Assembly: GCF_013166655.1 (NCBI RefSeq)
Contig: NZ_JABKCA010000048.1
Span: 1-43,990, forward strand
Direction: 5' to 3'
Length of the DNA stretch: 43,990 nucleotides
Origin: Lentimicrobium sp. L6
GTDB lineage: Bacteria; Bacteroidota; Bacteroidia; Bacteroidales; UBA12170
The notes beneath the pieces were generated by a model. It had not been told where the DNA came from. It made no database searches and was given only the letters and a program-made list of their open reading frames with translations. Positions 16,474 to 25,688 of this stretch are shown piece after piece. Position 1 is the stretch's first letter; each line of letters opens with the position of its first letter. A program made the translations under genes and the position numbers.

Positions 16474-17729
16474 TGAATGACTATTATATCATACTGTGGA
16501 GTTTGCTTTTTTCTGCTTTGTTTAGTGGATTAGAAATAGCTTTTGTAAGTTCTTCTCGCTTAAGAATGGAGATTGAGAAGAAAGGAAGTTCCAAGCCTTG
16601 GTTATATGCCATATATAAGCATCCAAACAAACTCATTGCCACTTTGCTTTTGGGTAATAATGTATCCTTGGTTTTTTATGGATTTGCTGCAGCAAAGATT
16701 TTACAGCAACCATTGGTTGAAATGCTTGGGCCACTTGGGAGTAATGATTTTATGATTCTTTTGGCTCAAACTATTATTTCTACGATAGTTATTTTAATTA
16801 TGGCTGAGTTTATTCCTAAAGTTTTATTCAGTGTTAATCCTAATAGGATTTTGAGATTCTTCACTATCCCTATTTTTGTTCTGTATTATCTATTAACGCC
16901 TATTGTGGTGTTTGTGTATTGGATGGCCTCTGCAATTCTACGATTTGGATTTGGTTTAAAGTTAAGAGAAGAAGAAGAGCAATTTTCGTCTATCGAGCTC
17001 AATGAGTTGGTGCAGGATATAAATGAGGCTGAAGAAAGTTTGAGTATTGGAGAGCAAGAGAAAGAGATTTTTAAAAATGCTATTGATTTCCGTACCGTAA
17101 AAATTAGAGAATGCATGATCCCCCGAACAGAGGTTCAAGCGGTGGAAGTGACTGAGGATTTACTGATAGTAAAAAATCTTTTTGTGGCTAGCGGTCACTC
17201 TAAAATAATGGTTTATCGTGATAATATTGATAATATTATAGGGTACATACATAGCTTCGATTTGTTTAGAAAGCCTGAGGATCTTGGGAAGATTCTGAGG
17301 CCAATTGATTTTATACCTGAGACTATGATGGCACATTTGGCTCTTTCTTTATTCATTAAAAAGAATAAATCGATAGCTGTAGTTGTTGATGAGTTTGGAG
17401 GAACCAGTGGTATCGTTTCCATGGAAGATATTATGGAGGAGATTTTTGGCGAAATTCAAGATGAACATGATAAAGAAATGCAAATAGAGCGTAAAATCAG
17501 TGAGAAAGAATACCTGTTTTCTGCACGAATTGAAATAGATCATATCAATGAAAAATATCACTTGAGAATTCCAGAAGGCGAAGACTATGAAACTCTAGCT
17601 GGCTATATTATCATCAATAGTGGAAGTATCCCCCATCCAGGCGAAGAAATAACTATTAAGGACTACTGTTTTAAAATAGTGAAAGCGACTGAAAACAGAA
17701 TTGAAGTGATTAAAATGACCTTAAAGTAG
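16470..17729 (+). CDS. CNNM/CBS/CorC-domain membrane protein (hemolysin family)
   Basis: A 419-aa protein of the CNNM-CBS-CorC_HlyC family, whose members are linked to magnesium or cobalt transport. The N-terminal CNNM domain has about four membrane segments (around residues 3-25, 60-80, 90-115, 125-150). A CBS pair follows (DFRTVKIRECMIPRTEV near 208, and VVVDEFGGTSGIVSMEDIM near 307). A C-terminal CorC/HlyC domain spans about 345-415 (YETLAGYIIINSG). It starts within the lptC stop codon region (4-nt overlap). The Bacteroidota gliding protein GldE belongs to the same family, but nothing here supports that specific role. Convergent with prfB, with 128 nt between. Confidence 0.87.
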   Translation: MMNDYYIILWSLLFSALFSGLEIAFVSSSRLRMEIEKKGSSKPWLYAIYKHPNKLIATLLLGNNVSLVFYGFAAAKILQQPLVEMLGPLGSNDFMILLAQTIISTIVILIMAEFIPKVLFSVNPNRILRFFTIPIFVLYYLLTPIVVFVYWMASAILRFGFGLKLREEEEQFSSIELNELVQDINEAEESLSIGEQEKEIFKNAIDFRTVKIRECMIPRTEVQAVEVTEDLLIVKNLFVASGHSKIMVYRDNIDNIIGYIHSFDLFRKPEDLGKILRPIDFIPETMMAHLALSLFIKKNKSIAVVVDEFGGTSGIVSMEDIMEEIFGEIQDEHDKEMQIERKISEKEYLFSARIEIDHINEKYHLRIPEGEDYETLAGYIIINSGSIPHPGEEITIKDYCFKIVKATENRIEVIKMTLK

Positions 17730-17857
17730 TTGATTTAACCGATGTTTTGTTTTTAGCTTTGTCTAAAGCAAATATCTTCTTCCTATTCAGTTGCCAAAGC
17801 ACATTAATTTCAAAGTGTAACGAGAAACCTTTAATCATTATTAGGCTGTTATTACCA

Positions 17858-18968
17858 TTAAATTCCCTTTTGTTCAGTATGTGAAGAACCATATTCCATT
17901 AAATAGGCTTTGATAAATCCGTTTAAATTACCATCCATTACCGATTGGACATTGGAAGTTTCATAGCTGGTTCTTAAGTCTTTTACTAACTTATAAGGAT
18001 GCATTACATAATTACGAATCTGTGATCCCCATTCTATTTTCTTTTTCGTATTTTCTATGGCATCTAAGGCTTCTTGCTTTTTTCTCAACTCAATCTCATA
18101 GAGCTGTGATTTGAGCATCTGCATGGCTTTCTCTCGGTTTTGGCCTTGCGAGCGGGTTTCTTGACATTCTATAATCAATCCACTTTCTGAGTGTTTTAAA
18201 CGTACTGCTGTTTCTACTTTGTTTACATTCTGGCCACCAGGACCGCTAGAACGGAAAGTATCCCAAGAAATATGTGCAGGATTAATAGCGATCTCTATGG
18301 CATCGTCAATAATAGGATAGGAATATACCGAGGCAAAGGAAGTGTGTCTCTTACCAGCAGAGTCGAATGGAGAGATTCTAACTAGGCGATGTACGCCATT
18401 TTCTCCTTTTAAATATCCATAGGCAAAATCGCCTTCAAACTCCAAGCTTACTGTTTTAATTCCTGCAACATCGGCTTCTTGATAATCAACGGTTTTTACC
18501 TTAAAGCCATTATCCTCTCCCCAACGGATATACATTCGCATGAGCATCTCGGCCCAGTCTTGGCTTTCTGTTCCGCCAGCACCCGGATTAATTTTCAAGA
18601 TGGCTCCCATCTTGTCTTCTTCCGAGCTGAGCATGTTGAGGAACTCTAAATCCTCAATCAACTTTAAGCAACTTTGATACTGCTCGTCCAACTCCTCTTC
18701 TATGGATTCTCCAGCTTGTAGAAACTCGAGCATGACTTCTAGGTCGCCATGTGATTCTATGACCTCCTCAAAATCTGTGACCCATTTCTTTAGGCTTCGT
18801 AATTCTTTCAGTATTTTCTCTGCTTCTTTGGCATTGTCCCAGAAATCGGGTGCCTGTGTTCTTTCTTCCGTTTCTATGACTTCGATTGTCTTTCTATCAA
18901 TGTCAAAGATACCTCCTCAAAGCATCTATTCGAGCTTTTAATGCTTTTATATCATCCTGTAATACCAT
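17858..18968 (-). CDS. prfB: Peptide chain release factor 2, +1 programmed frameshift
   Basis: Terminates translation at UGA and UAA. The gene is split into two frames. From ATG 18968 there are 21 codons ending at an in-frame TGA (18905-18903). A +1 shift at CTT-TGA then continues in the frame DIDRKTIEVIE through to 17858, giving about 369 aa, the normal RF2 length. The RF2 stop-codon recognition motif SPF is in RISPFDSAGKRHTSF, and the peptidyl-transferase motif GGQ is in SSGPGGQNVNKVE. An upstream AGGAGG spaced as in the E. coli site supports true autoregulation: low RF2 favours the shift. The start overlaps the recX 3' end by 17 nt, so the two are co-transcribed. Reading only the ATG at 18733 would lose the first 78 residues. 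Confidence 0.93.
18902..18917 (-). promoter_or_regulatory. prfB +1 frameshift site
   Basis: On the minus strand the sequence reads AGGAGG TAT CTT TGA C. The internal Shine-Dalgarno-like AGGAGG (18917-18912) lies 3 nt before the slippery CTT (18908-18906) and the TGA stop. This is the same arrangement as the classical RF2 site. The ribosome slips from CUU to UUU and reads GAC next. Confidence 0.93.
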
Positions 18969-19437
18969 GATTTTCTATCTGTTCGTTAATGATTTCTGTT
19001 TCATAGCCTTTTGATGATAAGAATTTTAGAAGTTTCATTTTCTTTTCAAAATCATTTTGAGCTATAACAGTCTGGGACTTTTTTTGTAATAATTCCTGCA
19101 AATTTAGTATATATTTCTCCTCATCAATTTCTAGTAGTGCTTTATTTATAGAATATGTGGAAATTTGACGTGATTGTAGTTCCATTTTTATCTTATATCG
19201 TCCCCATTTCTTGATATTTACTTTGCCTTGCACAAATGCTTTGGCATATCTTTCTTCATTAAGGAAGTTCTGTTGAATAAGTTCTGAAATCACTTCGTCT
19301 TGAATGTCTTCATCAATATTCCATTCTTTTAATTTCCTTTCCACTTCCCAATGACATCGTTCTTGGTAGGCACAGTATTTTGCTGCTTTCTCCAAGGCTA
19401 GTTTAAGATCAATAATAAGAGGCTTTTGAAAATTCAT
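18952..19437 (-). CDS. recX: Recombination regulator RecX
   Basis: Small cytoplasmic protein that binds RecA filaments and limits recombinase activity. The 161-aa product is all helical with the RecX pattern of three-helix repeats. It shows YCAYQERCHWEVERKLKEW near residue 21, then ELIQQNFLNEERYAKAFVQG and KVNIKKWGRYKIKMELQSR. The C-terminal repeat is present but diverged. No recA lies in the window. The ATG at 19437 follows a good -7 element. The 3' end overlaps the prfB start by 17 nt. Confidence 0.88.
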   Translation of the reverse strand: MNFQKPLIIDLKLALEKAAKYCAYQERCHWEVERKLKEWNIDEDIQDEVISELIQQNFLNEERYAKAFVQGKVNIKKWGRYKIKMELQSRQISTYSINKALLEIDEEKYILNLQELLQKKSQTVIAQNDFEKKMKLLKFLSSKGYETEIINEQIENHGITG

Positions 19438-19451
19438 GAAATAGATTTATG

Positions 19452-19459
19452 CAAAAGTA
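19452..19459 (-). promoter_or_regulatory. -7 element of recX-prfB
   Basis: On the minus strand TACTTTTG matches TAnnTTTG and lies 14 nt before the recX ATG. No convincing -33. The divergent nadB promoter would be in the remaining 180 nt, where I see no consensus match. Confidence 0.55.
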
Positions 19460-19640
19460 GGAATTTCTACAGATCGTGATTCACTTAAATCTGAAAAAAA
19501 CTAGGGAGGAATGATTTTGGTTTTTGTCATTTCACTAATTTAGCCATTCTTACATCTATTGCCTATCTTCTGCGATGATGGAGTGATGTAATGAGAATAT
19601 TATATATAGACTAATCATTGGTGTCTTAAATATTGTTTTT

Positions 19641-21248
19641 ATGCGTAAAGAAATAGATTTTTTAGTGATAGGCTCAGGAATAGCCGGATTGTCTTATGCT
19701 TTAAAAGTAGCTGAAAAAGGAAGTGTGCTTATTGTGACCAAAAGCAAATCAGATGAGACGGCTACCAAGTATGCCCAAGGAGGTATAGCTGCGGTTATGT
19801 ATAATCCTGATTCTTATGAAAAACATATCGAAGATACTATGAATGCTGGTGATTACCTGAGTGATCCAGATGTAGTGAGGATGACCATCACTGAATCAAC
19901 AGCTAGAATTAAGGAGTTGATAGATTGGGGAACCCAGTTCGATAAAAATTCACTAGGAGAGTACGAGTTGGGCAGAGAAGGAGGACACAGCGAACACAGA
20001 GTGTTGCATCATAAAGACAGCACTGGTTTAGAAATAGAAAGGGCTTTATTAGAAAAAGCTCAAAATCATCCCAATATTGAAATATGGGAGAACCATTTCA
20101 CAATTGATATTATCACTCAACATCATCTGGGTATTCGTGTAAGAAGAAAGAGAAAAGATATTCATGTTGATTTAAAAAGGGATAAACAAACCACCGATGT
20201 GGAATGTTATGGAGCTTATGTTTATAATCCTCAAAAAGATAAAATACATACTGTTCTTGCTAAAATCACTATGGTAGCCACTGGAGGTCTTGGAAATTTA
20301 TATGCCAGCACCACCAACCCAGAAATAGCAACAGGAGATGGAATTGCCATGGTGTATAGAGCCAAAGGAGACGTGGAATCCATGGAGTTTGTTCAGTTTC
20401 ATCCTACGTCTTTATTTAATCCAGGAGAGAAACCAGCTTTTCTAATCACCGAAGCCTTAAGAGGTTTTGGTGGGATTTTAAAGGATAGTGAGGGAAGGGC
20501 TTTTATGGAAGACTATGATAAACGCGGCTCTCTTGCTCCTCGAGATATTGTGGCTCGTGCCATCGATAATGAATTAAAACATAGCGGTGAAGAACATGTG
20601 TTTCTCGATTGTACGCACCTTTCTAAGGAATCTTTAATGAATAGTTTTCCTAAAGTATATGCTAAATGTTTAGATTTGGGAATGGATATTTCTCGAGATC
20701 AGATTCCCGTGGTTCCTTCGGCTCACTATAGTTGCGGAGGTATAAAAGTAGACAAAAATGGAAAATCTTCCATTAAAAACCTATATGCTTCTGGAGAATG
20801 TGCGGCTACCGGATTGCATGGTGCTAATCGCCTGGCATCGAACTCACTTTTGGAGTCTGTAGTCTTTAGTCATCGTGCTGCTGTTGATAGCAAATCTCTC
20901 ATCGATCAAGTTTCGTTTTGCGAAGGTATTCCAGATTGGAACGATGAAGGAGTGATAGATAATGAAGAAATGGTATTGATTACTCAGAGTACCAAAGAGC
21001 TACAATCAATGATGAGTAATTATGTGGGTATTGTAAGAAGTAATGTGAGATTAAAGAGGGCTCTTGATCGATTAGAAATTATATATCGTGAGACAGAATC
21101 TTTATTTGATAGGTCAAGCCTTTCCATTGAGATTTGTGAACTAAGAAATCTAATAAATGTAGGATATCTAGTTATTAAAATGGCTCAGATGCGAAAGGAA
21201 AGTATAGGACTCCATTTTAGTATAGACTATCCTAGAGAAAAAGCTTAG
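19641..21248 (+). CDS. nadB: L-aspartate oxidase
   Basis: First enzyme of de novo NAD synthesis, oxidising L-aspartate to iminoaspartate with FAD. The 535-aa product is the standard length. The FAD-binding GxGxxG motif is GSGIAGLSYAL at residues 11-21. Other succinate-dehydrogenase/NadB-family motifs are KYAQGGIAAVM, MEFVQFHPTSLFNP, the active-site region DKRGSLAPRDIVARAID, HYSCGGIKVD and GLHGANRLASNSLLES. A C-terminal helical domain is present. nadA and nadC are not nearby. The stop overlaps the convergent FadL-like gene by 4 nt, leaving no room for a conventional terminator between them. Confidence 0.95.
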   Translation: MRKEIDFLVIGSGIAGLSYALKVAEKGSVLIVTKSKSDETATKYAQGGIAAVMYNPDSYEKHIEDTMNAGDYLSDPDVVRMTITESTARIKELIDWGTQFDKNSLGEYELGREGGHSEHRVLHHKDSTGLEIERALLEKAQNHPNIEIWENHFTIDIITQHHLGIRVRRKRKDIHVDLKRDKQTTDVECYGAYVYNPQKDKIHTVLAKITMVATGGLGNLYASTTNPEIATGDGIAMVYRAKGDVESMEFVQFHPTSLFNPGEKPAFLITEALRGFGGILKDSEGRAFMEDYDKRGSLAPRDIVARAIDNELKHSGEEHVFLDCTHLSKESLMNSFPKVYAKCLDLGMDISRDQIPVVPSAHYSCGGIKVDKNGKSSIKNLYASGECAATGLHGANRLASNSLLESVVFSHRAAVDSKSLIDQVSFCEGIPDWNDEGVIDNEEMVLITQSTKELQSMMSNYVGIVRSNVRLKRALDRLEIIYRETESLFDRSSLSIEICELRNLINVGYLVIKMAQMRKESIGLHFSIDYPREKA

Positions 21249-22687
21249 AAGGAAACAGAGAAGCTAAAGTAAAAACCCAAAGAGGAATAGCTGTATTTCA
21301 TATTGTTTTTTCTGCTGCCTTGCAGGGCTAATTTGGTGTCTTGGTTATAAGCAACAGGTTCCGAGAAATTGATAAACTCGGTTTGGTTTTGTTTGAAGCC
21401 ATATGAATGTTGAAGTCCGACAACGAAGGCTGCTTTATGGTATTTGAAGTTCACACCTCCAGTGAGGTGAAATAAATCCACATTTAAATTCTCAAATCCA
21501 TTCGATTCCCAAAACTTCGGATTATAACCTTGTATATATGGGTTGAAGTCGGTTCTGAACCCTGCAAGAAATCCCAAATTTTCCTTAAGGAAAAGTTTGT
21601 ATCCAACAGCAAAGTTGATGATTTGCCTGTTACCGAAATTATAAGCCGAGAAATCGCTTCCTAATGTGCTTTTATCGGAAGTTTTTCTGCTTGGATCTAT
21701 AGATTGATATTCTTTAATTGCCATGAAATATTCCATGGTAAAATAGTATTCGCTCCTGCTTTTTGTGGGAGAAAATCTAAGGCCAACAGAAAGAGATAAA
21801 GGATCTTGCATTTTAAAATATACATATTGAGGATACTCATTATGATAAAAATCATCTATAAATTGCCCATCATGAAATATATTGCTTTGACTGACTGTTT
21901 TATTGACATCTGCATCACCAAATAATCTTATTGAGGGCAAGGTGAGGCTTAGTCCTGAACTCCAATTTTTGGCTTTATATAATATGCCTAATTTCCCAAT
22001 CAGTCGCCAATTATATGCTTTTAGTTTTTCATATGACTGCCAATTGCTAGAAACCCTTGGAATAGAATCTGTAATAGGATTGTTATCAACGGGAGTGATG
22101 TTTGCTGTGGCAGAACGAAAATAATTTAAGCTTTGAACACTTATGTTAATGCTACATCCGATAGACCACTTTTCGTTAAGCCTAGTTGACCAACCAAAAC
22201 TTCCCCAATAATCATCAAATTTGCTATTCAAATCAAAAAGACCAGTGTATTCCTCTTTAAACATTTGATTGGAGATGTTGGTATTGCTGAGTCGTACCCT
22301 ATTATAGATGGAGGTTTGTGTGCTATTTTTATTAAAAACAGCAATTTGAAAACTGGTATGTTTAACTCTTTTTGATTGAAAAAGATAAGAAGCAAAACGA
22401 GGAAACACCTTAAAAACCCAATTCTCCATTTCGGTACCTTCACCCAAGGGGTTGGTGTATTTTTTATATTCTAAATTAAAAAGGCTAGCATTTAAATCTA
22501 TTCGCGATTCTTCAATATCAGCAATCCCAGCTGGATTATAAAATATGGCAGTAATTTCTGCATTGCCGCCAACCACTGCGCCAGAAAGCAAAGAAGCTTC
22601 TGTATTAAAACTATTTGTCCAATAATTCCCAGGCTGAGCCAAAGCAAGAAGAGGGAATCCAAATAGAATAAATAGAAGCTTTCGCAT
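21245..22687 (-). CDS. FadL/OmpP1-like outer-membrane protein
   Basis: A 480-aa exported barrel-type protein. A signal peptide (about residues 1-18, MRKLLFILFGFPLLALAQ) is followed by a region with NSFNTEASLLSGAVVGGNAE and AIFYNPAGIADIEES. The FYNPAG motif is typical of the plug or hatch of FadL-family channels. Alternating aromatic strands fill the rest and it ends FSFSVSF with a terminal Phe. FadL proteins carry hydrophobic substrates across the outer membrane; the substrate here is unknown. It has its own -7 element at 22707-22714, although the epimerase-like gene lies 37 nt upstream. Confidence 0.8.
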   Translation of the reverse strand: MRKLLFILFGFPLLALAQPGNYWTNSFNTEASLLSGAVVGGNAEITAIFYNPAGIADIEESRIDLNASLFNLEYKKYTNPLGEGTEMENWVFKVFPRFASYLFQSKRVKHTSFQIAVFNKNSTQTSIYNRVRLSNTNISNQMFKEEYTGLFDLNSKFDDYWGSFGWSTRLNEKWSIGCSINISVQSLNYFRSATANITPVDNNPITDSIPRVSSNWQSYEKLKAYNWRLIGKLGILYKAKNWSSGLSLTLPSIRLFGDADVNKTVSQSNIFHDGQFIDDFYHNEYPQYVYFKMQDPLSLSVGLRFSPTKSRSEYYFTMEYFMAIKEYQSIDPSRKTSDKSTLGSDFSAYNFGNRQIINFAVGYKLFLKENLGFLAGFRTDFNPYIQGYNPKFWESNGFENLNVDLFHLTGGVNFKYHKAAFVVGLQHSYGFKQNQTEFINFSEPVAYNQDTKLALQGSRKNNMKYSYSSLGFYFSFSVSF

Positions 22688-22706
22688 TTAAGTTATTTTT
22701 AGAACA

Positions 22707-22714
22707 CAAAATTA
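22707..22714 (-). promoter_or_regulatory. -7 element of the FadL-like gene
   Basis: On the minus strand TAATTTTG matches TAnnTTTG, 19 nt before the ATG at 22687, in the short gap after the epimerase-like gene. It suggests independent transcription. Confidence 0.5.
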
Positions 22715-22724
22715 GTAAAATAGT

Positions 22725-23603
22725 TTAGTCTTCTATTTTAATGGAGTAGGAAGCTGTATATGCTTTCCCTGCTTCTAAACTAAGTATGGCTTCTTTTTCA
22801 GCAAATATTTGATTGGTATCGGAAGAATCGGCATATCCCAGCCAGGATTCAATACAAATAAATGGAGCTTTTGGCTTTGCCCATATTCCAAGTGATGGAA
22901 AATCCTTAAATTTTACCGTTAGCTGCGGGCCACGGTTTTTGTGACTCAAACTCACTTGTCTACTCTTTAAATTCTTAAAAATTATTGCGTCATTATTAAA
23001 TAAATCTAGATGTAGATTTAGTTTATTAGTCTGGTTCATGACTAAATCACCCTCCTCTTTTATCATTCCATTTTTATCTAAATTCCAAGTGTTTAGATAT
23101 TCCTTATGCTCAAATTCTAAAAAATAATCGTCATATTTTTCATTTTCTTTTAGTGGGCAATTAAAAGCCGGATGTCCACCTAAGGAGAAGTACATGGTTT
23201 TGTCATCTTTATTGATGATTTTATGAGTGATTTTCAGTGTTTTATCGAGGAGTCTAAAACTAATTTGGAAGTCGAATTCAAAAGGATAGTAATTTAGTGT
23301 AATTGGGCTGGACGAGAGTTGGAGCTTTAAATCAGTCTTGTTGTATTCAACTAATTTCAATTGATCGTTTCTTCTGATAAAGCCATGACGAGGAAGATGG
23401 TATTCTTGTCCTTCGAAAATGTATTTATCTTCTTTTAATCCTCCAACTATAGGGAATAGGATCGGAGCGTGATTCCCCCAAATATCAGGATCAGCCTGCC
23501 AGATATATTCAATATTGCTTTTTTTTGATTGTAGGTGACAAAGTTCAGCGCCAATGGCATTCACACCTATGTGAAGGTGTTCGTTTTCTAAATAGTATCT
23601 CAT
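22725..23603 (-). CDS. Aldose 1-epimerase family protein (LacX/YeaD-like)
   Basis: A 292-aa mutarotase-fold protein predicted to bind an aldose or sugar phosphate in the cytoplasm. Family features are GVNAIGAELCHLQSKKSN at the N-terminus, HAPILFPIVGGLKED, the active-site histidine motif LPRHGFIRR (near residue 74), and the second histidine in SLGGHPAFNCPL (near 148). The C-terminal stretch CIESWLGYADSSD is also typical of the LacX-like subgroup. Length is normal. The substrate cannot be read from the sequence. No sugar operon surrounds it, so a general housekeeping role is possible. Confidence 0.88.
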   Translation of the reverse strand: MRYYLENEHLHIGVNAIGAELCHLQSKKSNIEYIWQADPDIWGNHAPILFPIVGGLKEDKYIFEGQEYHLPRHGFIRRNDQLKLVEYNKTDLKLQLSSSPITLNYYPFEFDFQISFRLLDKTLKITHKIINKDDKTMYFSLGGHPAFNCPLKENEKYDDYFLEFEHKEYLNTWNLDKNGMIKEEGDLVMNQTNKLNLHLDLFNNDAIIFKNLKSRQVSLSHKNRGPQLTVKFKDFPSLGIWAKPKAPFICIESWLGYADSSDTNQIFAEKEAILSLEAGKAYTASYSIKIED

Positions 23604-23638
23604 TGTATTAAATTTTTTGTGGAGATCTAATTTAGGAA

Positions 23639-24825
23639 TTATTTTTGAATGATCAGTTTCTTTGTGATGACTCCTTTTTCAAATTCAATGGCTAAAAAAT
23701 ATAATCCATTTTCAAAGCCGCTAATATCAAGTTGGTAGTATTGTTTTATAATATCACCACTTATCATCAAGTTCTGTCCCAACTCATTTAGTATTTTTAT
23801 ATTCTTTATTTGGTGCTCAGCTTCTATTTTTAATATACTTGCAGCGGGGTTGGGATATATAGAAGTATTAATCTCTAGTTCATTGGTACCCCAAACCATC
23901 ATAGCACAAGCCACATTTGAAGGTTCAGATTCGCCCGCTTGACTATACACGGCGGTAATTTCATAGCAAATATCCTCTGGGCCTATATTATCATCGTAAT
24001 ATATAGTATCAAAATAAGGTTCTGAATTTATTAATTCCCCTTCTCGGTATATATTATAGTGTAAGAGTTCCTTATTGTCATAAATGGATGGAGGAGTCCA
24101 GTTTAAAACTGCAGTGCTTTGATTAGAACCAGTCCTGAAAGCAATTAACTCTTTTGGTGGGTTAGGAGATTCACTATAGCCAGCATCTAGACAGTTTTCT
24201 TCAGAATCGGAATCCCAAGAGTGCTCGCCACCATCTTCGGTATAAACTCTCCTCAAACAATAAGTAAAGTATCCTGGGTCAACATTTTCATATAAAAAAG
24301 AGGTGTCAGGTTAAGGAACGAACATCAAAAGTTCATCGTTTTTATAGATATTGGTTCCAATACATTCGTAATCATCTTCTTTTGATGAAATGGGATTCCA
24401 AGTGAATAAAAAATCATTACCAAAGTCTTCAATTTGAACATTCTCGACTCCTTGGAAGGACCCAGAAGGGAGGTAAATAAAATCAAAATACACGGCATCA
24501 GACGAACCTAAACTATATATTGCTGCTATTTTTATTGTATATATTTGGTTTGGAATAAATAAAGGAAACCAAACACTATTTTCTTCAAGGTAATATCAGT
24601 TTCCCCAAATGTAATCATCAATAAATATTTCATCCATCCAGATTCGATAAAACATAAAATCATTTTGAGATTCATTTACAGTGTCCCAACTTATGAACCC
24701 AGTTGGGGTAACATAAAGATTGGTTGGAGCTTCAAAATCATCTTGTCCTTTATTTTGAGCAACTCAAAAAATGATTGAGAAAAAATGAAAATCAAAAGAA
24801 ATAATCTGATAAGTGGTGTTTTCAT
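23639..24825 (-). pseudogene. Decayed T9SS cargo with fibronectin-III-like modules
   Basis: A broken gene for a secreted protein of about 395 aa. From ATG 24825 a signal peptide is readable (MKTPLIRLFLLIFIFSQSFF). The frame is then lost by what looks like a 1-nt deletion around 24767. In the next frame the protein continues (VAQNKGQDDFEAPTNLYV) with two in-frame stops, TGA at 24598-24596 and TAA at 24313-24311. Two or three fibronectin-III-like modules are visible (for example FLFTWNPISSKEDDYECIG and TAVLNWTPPSIYDN). The end is a T9SS type A sorting domain (SIYPNPAASILKIEAEH and ISGFENGLYFLAIEF). All lesions are in one otherwise continuous frame, which fits decay rather than separate genes. 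Confidence 0.82.
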
Positions 24826-24972
24826 AATGCATAAATTGTAAAAATGTGGTCAAGTACCCAATAAAATAATAAACTGTAAAGTTAATAATAAATAGACATA
24901 AAAACAGTTATAAAGGTTTCGTTTGAAATTAATATATATTTTGAAAACATTTCATAGCTTAAATTATAATCA

Positions 24973-24980
24973 TATTTTTG
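24973..24980 (+). promoter_or_regulatory. -7 element of the DUF4956-VTC-CotH operon
   Basis: TATTTTTG matches TAnnTTTG and lies 24 nt before ATG 25005. It overlaps the alternative TTG start at 24978, ruling that start out. No clear -33. Confidence 0.6.
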
Positions 24981-25004
24981 CAAAAATTATGTAAACCCTA
25001 TTTT

Positions 25005-25688
25005 ATGGAAAATAAGTGGAATCTCTTTGAGAAGTTTTTGATCACAGAAAATGTGAACTTATCAGTCAATGATTTTTTAGTGAGCTCAGTTCTTATCATC
25101 ATTATGAGTTGGTTATTGTCTTTAACCTACCAAAAGGTAGCTAAGACTCTGTCAAATAGAAAAGACTTTGGCGCGAATTTTATGCTTTTGGCTTTTACAA
25201 CCATGTTGATTATTACTATCGTAAAATCTTCACTAGCCTTATCATTAGGTTTGGTAGGTGCGCTTTCTATTGTTCGATTTAGAGCTGCTATTAAGGAACC
25301 AGAAGAATTAGCTTATCTATTCTTTGCCATTGCCATGGGATTAGGACTTGGTGCCAATCAAGTATATATTGTAGCTACAGCTTTTGGTGTTTTAATGGTG
25401 ATCTTATGGTCTCGTTTCTTCTTAAATGGACGCGATGAGTCACAAAATCTTTTCGTTACCTTAAATACTGAAGGTAATTCAGATGTGAAACTTAAAGAAG
25501 TTCAGTCCATTATGAAAAGCCATTTTAATAAGTTTCAGCTCAAGCGCTACGATGAAAATCAAGATACTTTAGAAATTTCCTTTGTTGCTGATATTAAAAA
25601 ATCTGAAAAATTAGAAGCTTTCCGCACTGAAGTAAGAACTAAATACCCAGAATTGAATATATCTTTCTTAGATAGTAAAGCTTATTAA
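25005..25688 (+). CDS. DUF4956 membrane protein
   Basis: A 227-aa inner-membrane protein of the DUF4956 family. About four membrane segments lie at residues 24-42, 59-73, 76-90 and 103-135. The loop GALSIVRFRAAIKEPEE (85-101) is the family hallmark. A soluble alpha/beta domain (about 145-227) follows. The start is ATG 25005 because the longer frame begins inside the -7 box. The stop and the next start share one base (TAATG), so translation is coupled. In many bacteria I recall this family next to VTC-type tunnel enzymes and CotH kinases, as here. It may be the membrane anchor or channel for the neighbouring polymerase; biochemical function is unknown. Confidence 0.88.
   Translation: MENKWNLFEKFLITENVNLSVNDFLVSSVLIIIMSWLLSLTYQKVAKTLSNRKDFGANFMLLAFTTMLIITIVKSSLALSLGLVGALSIVRFRAAIKEPEELAYLFFAIAMGLGLGANQVYIVATAFGVLMVILWSRFFLNGRDESQNLFVTLNTEGNSDVKLKEVQSIMKSHFNKFQLKRYDENQDTLEISFVADIKKSEKLEAFRTEVRTKYPELNISFLDSKAY

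Noticed and set aside
17756-17769. Hairpin GCTTT/AAAGC between the CNNM gene and prfB as a terminator
   Set aside because: Five-base stem and no U-tract on either side.
17858-18733. prfB as a truncated gene starting at the ATG at 18733
   Set aside because: The upstream sequence continues RF2 through a textbook frameshift site, giving full length.
23639-24825. Stop codon reassignment in the broken T9SS cargo
   Set aside because: TGA and TAA end many intact genes in the window, and a frameshift is present too; decay is simpler.
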